Shown here: positions 30,790 through 36,439 of the stretch, piece by piece
How the letters are laid out: every line of letters begins with the position of its first letter
Position numbering within the stretch: position 1 is the stretch's first letter
NCBI RefSeq assembly: GCF_002735695.1
Contig: NZ_PDZH01000043.1
Coordinates: forward strand, 1-36,439
Origin: Chitinimonas sp. BJB300
GTDB taxonomy: Bacteria > Pseudomonadota > Gammaproteobacteria > Burkholderiales > Chitinimonadaceae
Reading direction: 5' to 3'
DNA: 36,439 bases
Position numbers and translations under genes: made by a program
The notes under the pieces: generated by a model
Databases searched by the model: none
Told to the model about the DNA's origin: nothing
What the model saw: only the letters and a program-made list of their open reading frames with translations

Positions 30790-32700
30790 GTGACCACGCC
30801 TTTTCCCCAAATTCAATCCGCCCAGCTGGCACTGACGGCTGACGGCATCCCCTACTCCACCGCCTTCGATGATGTTTATCACACAGCGGATGGCGGCATT
30901 GCTCAGGCACAACATGTGTTCATGGCGGGGAATGACTTACCGGGTCGCTGGAGAAAACGTCGCGCATTCACCATCTGCGAAACCGGTTTCGGCCTGGGCT
31001 TGAGTTTTATCGCCACCTGGGCGGCATGGCGTGCCGACGAAGAGCGCAGCGAACGCCTGCATTTTGTCTCGTGCGAGCTGCACCCTTTTACCGCCACCGA
31101 CCTCACCACCCTCTACACCAAGCTGTTTGCCAACGAGCCCGCCCTGCTTGAACTGGGTACCATGCTGATTCAAGCATGGCCCATGTTGATGCCCGGCATT
31201 CACCGTCTAGAACTGGATGGTGGTCGGGTTACGCTCACCCTACTGCTGGGTGATGCCCTGTATTGGTTGACCAAACTAACAGCCCGCGTCGACGCGTTTT
31301 ATCTCGACGGCTTTTCCCCCAGCAAGAACCCAACGCTTTGGCAATTACCGCTCTACAAGCAGTTCACGCGCCTCGCCGCCAATGGCGCCACACTGGCAAC
31401 CTATACCGTGGCCGGCGATGTGCGACGTGGCTTGGAAACAGCGGGTTTTACGATTGAACGCCAACCAGGCTTTGGCAGCAAACGGCAAATGTTGGTGGGA
31501 CAATTTAAAGGTTTTCGGCAACCGGACACTACCTATACCCACCGTCACGCCATCGTGGTGGGCGCAGGCATCGCGGGCAGTGCCATTGCCGAACGTCTGG
31601 CCGCACGCGGATGGCGCATTACGATGCTGGAACGGCATCCCCAACCCGCCCAAGAAGCATCAGGCAATCTGGCTGGCGCTTATCGACCGGTGGTGTCCAG
31701 CGACGATAACAACCACGTGCGGCTGGTGCGAGCCTGTTTTCTTTATGGCCTAGGGCGACTGAAGCACTTGTCGCAATATCCTGGGCTACATTGGTCGCAA
31801 TGTGGCGCACTGCAATTGGCCCGAACAGAAGACGAAGCCGAGCGCTTCAAGCGCCTTGCCGAAGAGCAAGATTGGCCATCGTCATGGCTGCGTGCCGTTT
31901 CACGCCAAGAAGCAAGTGAACTAGCCGGCTTGCCCGTGGCTGCAAGCGGCCTGTGGTTTCCGCTGGCTGGGTGGATTAACCCACCCAGCCTCGTCGATGC
32001 CCAGTTGGATGCCGCAGGCAGTGCGCTGGAACAACGCTATGGTTGCGAGCTGGCCAAGCTAGTCCATGAAAATGGCGAATGGCAGGCCTACGACGACCAA
32101 GGCCATTCATTGACCAGCGCGCCGGTATTGATCCTGGCCAATGCCGCCGAGACCACCCGCTTTGCACCCGAGCTATTGATGCGTGGAGATAGCAGACTGG
32201 TGAGCCACCTACCAAGCACGATTGCGCCCGACAGCAAAACCGTCGTCTGCTTGGCGGGCTACCTCACCCCAAATCATCAAGGCGTGGCCTGCCTGGGTTC
32301 GTCTCCCCTGCAGCAGCAAGACGAACCAGCCGATGGCCATGCAGCCAACCTGGCCATACTGCAGCAGATGTTCGACCCCGCCCCGGCTGGGTTGGATGCC
32401 AATGAACTCCAAGGCCGCCTTTGCGCCCGCCCAAGCACTATCGACCGGCTACCGATTGTTGGCCCGCTGGGCGACCCAGCCACCTTCCAGACCAAACACA
32501 CCGGCAGCTTGCACCTGGCGCCACGCAGGCCCGGTTTGTATGCGCTGACCGGTTTTGGGGCACGCGGCTTGGTTTGGTCTGGCCTCATGGCCGAACTGTT
32601 GGCCAGCCAAATCGAGGGCGAGCCCTTGCCACTGGAGCGTGAGTTGGTCAACGCCATTGATCCCGCCCGCTTTTTGGGGCGACAACTTGAACAAAGCTAA
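30790..32700 (+). CDS. mnmC: MnmC, bifunctional tRNA mnm5s2U34 biosynthesis protein
   Basis: This 636-residue two-domain enzyme finishes 5-methylaminomethyl(-2-thio)uridine at the tRNA wobble position (E. coli: 668 residues). The N-terminal part (about 1-235) is the SAM-dependent methyltransferase, with ICETGFGLG at 62-70 and YLDGFSPSKNP further on. The C-terminal part (about 250-636) is the FAD-dependent oxidase that removes the carboxymethyl group, with the dinucleotide motif VVGAGIAGSAIAERL (G258, G260, G263) and the C-terminal YALTGFGARGLVWS flavin-contact segment. The start codon is GTG, with only a weak TGAAG upstream. It lies alone between the lysS terminator and the deaminase gene. 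Confidence 0.94.
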   Translation: MTTPFPQIQSAQLALTADGIPYSTAFDDVYHTADGGIAQAQHVFMAGNDLPGRWRKRRAFTICETGFGLGLSFIATWAAWRADEERSERLHFVSCELHPFTATDLTTLYTKLFANEPALLELGTMLIQAWPMLMPGIHRLELDGGRVTLTLLLGDALYWLTKLTARVDAFYLDGFSPSKNPTLWQLPLYKQFTRLAANGATLATYTVAGDVRRGLETAGFTIERQPGFGSKRQMLVGQFKGFRQPDTTYTHRHAIVVGAGIAGSAIAERLAARGWRITMLERHPQPAQEASGNLAGAYRPVVSSDDNNHVRLVRACFLYGLGRLKHLSQYPGLHWSQCGALQLARTEDEAERFKRLAEEQDWPSSWLRAVSRQEASELAGLPVAASGLWFPLAGWINPPSLVDAQLDAAGSALEQRYGCELAKLVHENGEWQAYDDQGHSLTSAPVLILANAAETTRFAPELLMRGDSRLVSHLPSTIAPDSKTVVCLAGYLTPNHQGVACLGSSPLQQQDEPADGHAANLAILQQMFDPAPAGLDANELQGRLCARPSTIDRLPIVGPLGDPATFQTKHTGSLHLAPRRPGLYALTGFGARGLVWSGLMAELLASQIEGEPLPLERELVNAIDPARFLGRQLEQS

Positions 32701-32763
32701 TGTTGGCAACATGGCGGGCAGTACACCGACTGCATTAAAATCCGCCATCTTTTTACGAGCCAG

Positions 32764-34080
32764 ATGATGCCTAAACCAATCTGCCTGCATCCACGTTGGC
32801 TCATTCCGGTCGAGCCACGTGGCGTTGTATTGGAAAACCACGCCCTTGTTATCGAAGGCGAACGCATTGCTGCCATCCTGTCCAGCGCTGATGCGCGCGT
32901 GCAATACGCCAATGCCGAACACCTGAAATTAGCTGAACACGCCCTCCTGCCCGGCTTGATCAACCTGCACGCCCACTCTGCCATGAGCCTGCTGCGCGGC
33001 TTGGCCGACGACTTGGCGCTGATGGATTGGTTAAACAACCATATTTGGCCCACCGAGGGCAAGCATGTCTCCGACGAGTTCGTCTTCGACGGCACCGTAC
33101 ATGCGATGGCGGAGATGATTCGCGGTGGCACCACGACCGTGAACGACATGTACTTCCACCATGAAGCCGTCGCTCGGGCCGGTATCACGGCAGGCATGCG
33201 CACCATCGTGGGTTGTTCGATTCTCGAATTCCCCACCGGCTATGGCCTGAATGCCGACGATTACATTGGTAAAGCCTTAGCTGCACGCGATAGTTTTACC
33301 GGCGAGGCCTTGGTCCACTTCAGCCTGGCGCCGCATGCGCCCTACTCTGTCGCAGACGACACCTTTCGTAAGGTCATCACGCTGGCAGAACAACTGGATA
33401 TCGGCATCCATTGCCATATCCATGAAACCCAAGATGAAATCGACACCAGCCTCAAGCAGTACGGCGTACGTCCGTTGGAACGACTGCGTAATCTCGGCTT
33501 GCTCGGGCCAAACCTAATCGCCGCCCATGTTGTACACGCCAATGATGCCGAAATCGCCCTGCTGGCCAAACACAGCGTCAATGTCGCGCACAACCCAGCC
33601 AGCAATCTCAAGCTGGCTTCTGGCTTTGCCCGCATCCATGCCATGCAGACTGCCGGTATTCAGGTCGGCATCGGCACCGATGGCGCAGCCAGCAACAATA
33701 AGCTCGACTTATTAGGCGACCTACGTTTGGCAGCCCTGTTGGCCAAGGCCGAATCGACCAACCCCGAAGCCATGCCAGCCGCCACCGCGCTAGAAATGGC
33801 CACGCTGGCAGGAGCCAGGGCACTGGGCATGGCCGACCAAGTCGGTAGCCTTGTGGCAGGCAAGCAAGCCGACATCATTGCGGTCAATCTATCCGGCCTT
33901 GAAACCCAACCGCTATACGACCCGATCTCGCAACTGGTCTATGCTGCTGGACGTGAACAAGTCAGCCACGTTTGGGTCAACGGCCGCGCCTTGCTGGACA
34001 ACCGGGAACTGACCACCCTGAACATAGGCCAAATCCTGTCACGTGCCCGCCACTGGCGTGAGCGCATCGCCGCGCAATAA
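32764..34080 (+). CDS. MTA/SAH deaminase, TRZ/ATZ-type amidohydrolase
   Basis: This 438-residue metal-dependent amidohydrolase likely deaminates 5'-methylthioadenosine and S-adenosylhomocysteine (MtaD-like, often misnamed chlorohydrolase). Metal ligands are visible as H69-x-H71 (INLHAHSAMS), H218 in IHCHIHETQDE with E221, H247 or a neighbour in AAHVVHAND, and D306 in GIGTDGAASNN. The order deaminase-ubiG-HAD phosphatase is the one I recall in Pseudomonas, where the orthologue is a methylthioadenosine deaminase. Next to ubiG, a SAM user that makes SAH, recycling of SAH/MTA makes sense. Two adjacent ATGs (32764 and 32767) are possible starts. A TAAAAT at 32736-32741 could be its -10 box. Confidence 0.85.
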   Translation: MMPKPICLHPRWLIPVEPRGVVLENHALVIEGERIAAILSSADARVQYANAEHLKLAEHALLPGLINLHAHSAMSLLRGLADDLALMDWLNNHIWPTEGKHVSDEFVFDGTVHAMAEMIRGGTTTVNDMYFHHEAVARAGITAGMRTIVGCSILEFPTGYGLNADDYIGKALAARDSFTGEALVHFSLAPHAPYSVADDTFRKVITLAEQLDIGIHCHIHETQDEIDTSLKQYGVRPLERLRNLGLLGPNLIAAHVVHANDAEIALLAKHSVNVAHNPASNLKLASGFARIHAMQTAGIQVGIGTDGAASNNKLDLLGDLRLAALLAKAESTNPEAMPAATALEMATLAGARALGMADQVGSLVAGKQADIIAVNLSGLETQPLYDPISQLVYAAGREQVSHVWVNGRALLDNRELTTLNIGQILSRARHWRERIAAQ

Positions 34081-34116
34081 GCCCGCGCCAGTTACGCCTT
34101 AACAAGGAATCGCATC

Positions 34117-34839
34117 ATGACCGAACAAGCCGCCAACAACCGCAATGTCGACGACGCCGAATTGGCCAAGTTTGCCGGCCTCGCGCACAAATGGTGGGAC
34201 AAGGAGAGCGAATTCCGCCCCCTGCACGAAATCAATCCGCTACGCCTGGGCTTCATCGACAACCATGCTAACCTTGCCGGCAAACGCGTGTTGGACGTGG
34301 GCTGTGGCGGTGGCATTCTTTCTGAAGCCATGGTCCAGGCAGGGGCATCGGTTACCGGGCTTGATCTGGCCGAGAAGTCCCTCAAAATTGCCAAGCTACA
34401 TGGCCTGGAGAGCGGTGTAACAGTGGACTACCGTTGCCTCGCAGTCGAAGAACTGGCCGCAGCCGAACCCGCCAGCTTCGATGCGGTCACCTGCATGGAA
34501 ATGCTGGAACACGTACCCGAGCCCGCCAGCGTGGTCGCTGCTGTTGCGCAGTTGGTCAAGCCCGGTGGCTGGGTGTTCTTCTCCACCATCAATCGCAACC
34601 CCAAGGCCTATTTGCACGCTGTTGTCGGCGCCGAATATATCCTCGGCCTGTTGGCGCGCGGCACCCACGAATACGCCAAGTTCATCAAGCCATCCGAATT
34701 GGCCCGCATGGCCCGCAATAACGGGCTTGAGATGGTCGAACTAAAAGGCATGGGTTACGACCTGATCGCCAAGTCCTACCATCTGAATGACGATGCCACC
34801 GTGAATTACCTGCTGGCCTGCCGAAAGAGCGCCGCGTGA
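34117..34839 (+). CDS. ubiG: UbiG, ubiquinone biosynthesis O-methyltransferase
   Basis: This 240-residue SAM-dependent methyltransferase performs both O-methylations of ubiquinone synthesis (2-polyprenyl-6-hydroxyphenol and 3-demethylubiquinol), working at the inner membrane (E. coli: 240 residues). Motif I is [15 protein letters not shown] from residue 58; the N-terminal [19 protein letters not shown] block and [21 protein letters not shown] are typical of UbiG. AAGGA lies 8-9 nt before the ATG. Its TGA stop overlaps the GTG start of the next gene (GTGA), so the two are translationally coupled. Confidence 0.95.
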   Translation: MTEQAANNRNVDDAELAKFAGLAHKWWDKESEFRPLHEINPLRLGFIDNHANLAGKRVLDVGCGGGILSEAMVQAGASVTGLDLAEKSLKIAKLHGLESGVTVDYRCLAVEELAAAEPASFDAVTCMEMLEHVPEPASVVAAVAQLVKPGGWVFFSTINRNPKAYLHAVVGAEYILGLLARGTHEYAKFIKPSELARMARNNGLEMVELKGMGYDLIAKSYHLNDDATVNYLLACRKSAA

Positions 34840-35498
34840 TCAAAGCCATCCTATTCGACCTTGACGGCACCTTGGCCGACACCGCGCTAGACCTGGGCGG
34901 TGCACTCAACCGTTTGCTGGCTGAAGAAGGCCAACCACCCGTGCCTTACGAAAAAATCAGGCCCATCGCCAGCCACGGTGCACGTGGCTTGGTCGAGTTG
35001 GGCTTCGGCTTACACCGAAATGATCCCGGGTTCGACGCACTACGCCTACGATTTCTCGATCACTACGAAGACGGCTTCCAGCACGAAACCGTCTTGTTCG
35101 AAGGTATCAACGCCCTGCTGGAAACCCTAGCAGCGCGCGGCATCAAGTGGGGCATCATCACCAACAAGCCCATGCGCTTCACCGACCGGCTCGTCCCCGC
35201 ACTCGGGTTTAGCATTGCCCCCGCCGTGGTCGTTTCAGGCGATACCGTCGGCGTTGCCAAGCCCGACCCACGCCCCATGCAGCATGCCTGCGAACAAATC
35301 GGCGTCGACCCCAGCCAATGCTGGTATGTCGGCGACGCCGAACGCGACATCGTCGCCGGCCGTGCCGTCGGCATGAAAACAGTACTGGCCGGCTACGGCT
35401 ATATCGCCGAGACCGACCGCCCCGAAGAATGGGGGGCCGACCTCAGAATCGCGCATCCACTGGAACTACTCGCCCTTTTACCCATTCAAGCGGTATAA
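34836..35498 (+). CDS. HAD phosphatase, Gph/MupP-like
   Basis: This 220-residue haloacid dehalogenase-superfamily phosphatase has motif [10 protein letters not shown] (D8 nucleophile, D10), motif II threonine in WGIITNKPM, lysine in [10 protein letters not shown] and motif [17 protein letters not shown]. By similarity it is called phosphoglycolate phosphatase (Gph). However, the position directly after ubiG matches that of MupP, the N-acetylmuramic acid 6-phosphate phosphatase of pseudomonad cell-wall recycling. Sequence alone does not decide between the two. The start codon is GTG, overlapping the ubiG stop by GTGA. Its own TAA stop (35496-35498) lies inside the -10 box of ssrA. Confidence 0.88.
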   Translation: MIKAILFDLDGTLADTALDLGGALNRLLAEEGQPPVPYEKIRPIASHGARGLVELGFGLHRNDPGFDALRLRFLDHYEDGFQHETVLFEGINALLETLAARGIKWGIITNKPMRFTDRLVPALGFSIAPAVVVSGDTVGVAKPDPRPMQHACEQIGVDPSQCWYVGDAERDIVAGRAVGMKTVLAGYGYIAETDRPEEWGADLRIAHPLELLALLPIQAV

Positions 35499-35499
35499 T
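35494..35499 (+). promoter_or_regulatory. ssrA -10 box overlapping the upstream stop codon
   Basis: A perfect TATAAT (35494-35499) contains the TAA stop of the HAD phosphatase gene. Transcription would begin near 35506, giving a roughly 20-nt leader that RNase P removes at the mature 5' end (35526). No good -35 hexamer is seen at the correct distance. Confidence 0.65.
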
Positions 35500-35525
35500 C
35501 ACCACTCTTCATCGGTTTTACCCAT

Positions 35526-35886
35526 GGGGCCGACATGGCTTCGACGGGGGTTGCAAAGCGGATGAGGGCATGCCGGGATCTCAGAACCCCGTTAAACGCT
35601 GAATATATTTAGTCGCAAACGACGAAACTTACGCACTAGCCGCTTAATCCCGGCCAGTCGCTGCACTGATCTGCTCATAGGTCAGGCCGGGCAACCGGCA
35701 GCAGCGTTATTTATATGAGACCGCCCTGCAGCGGGCTACTTGTTGCAGGGTTAAATTTAGGTAGCTCGCGTGTGCCAAGCCTGTCGGTCGGCGTGTCAGA
35801 CGTTAAATCCAATTGGCCAGACTAAGCATGTAGAACTCACTGTAGAGTGCTTCCGGACGCGGGTTCGATTCCCGCCGGCTCCACCA
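35526..35886 (+). ncRNA. ssrA: tmRNA (transfer-messenger RNA)
   Basis: This 361-nt one-piece tmRNA rescues stalled ribosomes together with SmpB and tags incomplete proteins for degradation. The 5' end GGGGCCGACATGGCTTCGAC and the 3' end CGGCTCCACCA pair to form the alanine-tRNA-like acceptor stem (one G-U pair), with CCA encoded. The T-arm GGGTTCGATTCCC is intact. The resume signal TAGTC is followed by the tag frame GCA...TAA at 35615-35647, coding ANDETYALAA and ending in the YALAA degron. The 3' part of ssrA is a frequent integration site for islands, and the sequence just beyond it looks accessory. Confidence 0.97.
35615..35647 (+). other. tmRNA tag-peptide reading frame
   Basis: The codons from GCA (35615) to GCT plus the TAA stop (35645-35647) encode ANDETYALAA, preceded by the conserved TAGTC resume context. 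It is the tag I recall for Neisseriales and supports the taxonomic placement. Confidence 0.93.
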
Positions 35887-35891
35887 ACAAA

Positions 35892-35933
35892 AGCCCGTAA
35901 AATCAATAACTTAGATTTTACGGGCTCTTTTTT
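35892..35933 (+). terminator. intrinsic terminator of ssrA
   Basis: AGCCCGTAAAATC (35892-35904) pairs perfectly with GATTTTACGGGCT (35914-35926) across a 9-nt loop, followed by C and six T residues (35928-35933). It lies 5 nt after the encoded CCA and ends the tmRNA precursor. Confidence 0.92.
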
Positions 35934-36045
35934 ACATGGCTGGATTGGGGCTGTTTGGGGTGGGTATTGCCAGCATTTTTGCCAGCATTTTTCCGCCTCT
36001 TTTTGCCCCTAATTCAGTACAGATTTTTGACCATTTCTGGGTCAT
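35932..36045 (-). pseudogene. 37-codon ORF or gene remnant next to ssrA
   Basis: A minus-strand frame runs from ATG 36045 to TAA 35932-35934 and reads MTQKWSKIC...GGKMLAKMLAIPTPNSPNPAM. The repeated KMLA comes from a perfect 12-bp tandem duplication (35969-35992). The product is basic and its position beside ssrA, facing it, is where the 3' end of an integrase gene often lies. I see no integrase motif, however. AGGAGG lies about 24 nt before the ATG, too far for a good ribosome-binding site. It may be the tail of a decayed island gene or not a gene at all. Confidence 0.25.
35969..35992. repeat. 12-bp perfect tandem duplication
   Basis: GCCAGCATTTTT is repeated twice head to tail (35969-35980 and 35981-35992), shortly after the ssrA terminator. 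It lies within the small minus-strand frame. It could be a slippage product or part of an integration-associated repeat. Confidence 0.7.
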
Positions 36046-36205
36046 CTTTCATCGCAATTTTCGGTCTCTTTTCCTCCTAAATTTCGATGGCATTACCCTA
36101 AACTTTCACCCCAATTTGGAAGGCAGAAATTTAGGGCTAGACTCATAGGATTGACCCTCATTCCGACAAGCGGCACAGCCTCCTGCTAATTCTCCGCCAT
36201 AGAAA
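36046..36205. other. A/T-richer non-coding stretch after ssrA
   Basis: I see no supported gene in this stretch. It is clearly more A/T-rich than the rest of the window, with many stops in all frames. On the minus strand a strong purine-rich AGGAGG occurs near 36074-36079, without a convincing ORF at the right distance. The base composition change suggests acquired DNA. Confidence 0.35.
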
Positions 36206-36328
36206 TCAACTATTAGAGTTCCCCCGCAACTCCTTCGGCATCCACTTTGCAATCCGCTCCGCTTTGCTCATCCGAATCTCTTTCACCCGACGACTGATGG
36301 CCGTTCGGTAAGCGTCCAGCGCTTCCAC
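36206..36328 (-). pseudogene. C-terminal fragment of an unidentified gene
   Basis: A minus-strand frame ending at TGA (36206-36208) reads ...RTAISRRVKEIRMSKAERIAKWMPKELRGNSNS. It is open back to a GTG at 36328 that follows a stop. The upstream part (36308-36328) lies inside the presumed IS66 terminus, so the real gene probably continued where the IS now sits and was cut by it. The sequence is strongly basic and helix-like and has protein character. I do not recognise the family; a phage or island DNA-binding protein is possible. Confidence 0.35.
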
Positions 36329-36439
36329 CTACGCAGCAACGCTGCGGCATGCTACGCCGCTGCCGTCGTCCGCAACGGCAACAGTTCGTCGATTCTGCTG
36401 TTTGGCCAGGCGGGTAGCTTCTCCAGGGTGTCGCGCAGC
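36308..36439 (-). mobile_element. right end of an IS66-family insertion sequence (partial)
   Basis: The sequence GTAAGCGTCC starting at 36308 fits the GTAAGC-type terminal inverted repeats of IS66-family elements. The C-terminal end of an IS66 transposase follows on the minus strand and the element runs out of the window on the right. The 8 bp just outside (GCCGTTCG, 36300-36307) would be the target duplication; the second copy is not visible. A 6-bp hairpin (36332-36337 with 36341-36346) lies between the inverted repeat and the transposase stop. Confidence 0.65.
36352..36438 (-). CDS. IS66-family transposase TnpC, C-terminal end (partial)
   Basis: The last 28 residues are in the window: LRDTLEKLPAWPNSRIDELL, then PLRTTAAA and a TAG stop (36352-36354). 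The pattern LRD-LEKLP-WP-SRIDELLPLR is the typical C-terminal signature of IS66 transposases. The 5' part of the gene lies beyond the right edge, so whether the full transposase is intact cannot be judged. The stop is 41 bp from the presumed element end, as is usual in this family. Confidence 0.8.
   Translation of the reverse strand: MRDTLEKLPAWPNSRIDELLPLRTTAAA

Noticed and set aside
35936-36148. 70-residue plus-strand frame after ssrA
   Set aside because: It begins in the ssrA terminator region, is phenylalanine-rich low-complexity sequence and has no ribosome-binding site.

Overview
The window looks like a chromosomal segment of a betaproteobacterium, most likely of the Neisseriales. The evidence is a one-piece tmRNA whose tag reads ANDETYALAA (the tag I recall for Neisseria and Chromobacterium), moderately GC-rich genes with betaproteobacterial gene sets, and a short inverted-repeat element of a type I associate with that order. 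The species cannot be named from sequence alone.

Layout. 1-226: structured non-coding DNA ending in an intrinsic terminator. 227-1955: divergent suhB and trmJ. 2016-15082 (minus strand): one continuous arginine locus. The uptake operon aotJ-aotQ-aotM-aotO-aotP-argR is followed by the catabolic operon aruC-aruF-aruG-astD-astB-astE, in the order I recall for Pseudomonas aeruginosa. 15480-20258 (plus strand): a giant NAD-dependent glutamate dehydrogenase (gdhB), divergent from aotJ. 20466-27517: two related hybrid histidine kinases in tandem. 27658-30713: prfB (with its programmed +1 frameshift), an Ivy-type lysozyme inhibitor, and lysS. 30790-35498: mnmC, an MTA/SAH deaminase, ubiG and a HAD phosphatase. 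35526-35886: ssrA. 35934-36439: an accessory-looking stretch with small ORF remnants and the 3' end of an IS66-family element that runs off the window.

How it works together. AotJQMP imports arginine. AruC/F/G, AstB, AstD and AstE convert it through the arginine succinyltransferase (AST) pathway to glutamate, succinate, CO2 and ammonia. GdhB then deaminates glutamate to 2-oxoglutarate. Upstream of aruC, aotJ and gdhB I find the same motif, TGTCGC-N8-AA, each 16-18 bp before a good -10 box. This matches the ArgR half-site as I remember it from P. aeruginosa. I infer a three-promoter ArgR regulon covering uptake, breakdown and glutamate oxidation, encoded side by side.

No new defence, secretion or CRISPR system was found. 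The points most worth a second look are the shared ArgR architecture, a MITE-like element inside the aru operon touching the astD stop codon, a hybrid kinase with a substituted G1-box aspartate, an Ivy homologue inserted between prfB and lysS, and the mobile-element debris after ssrA.
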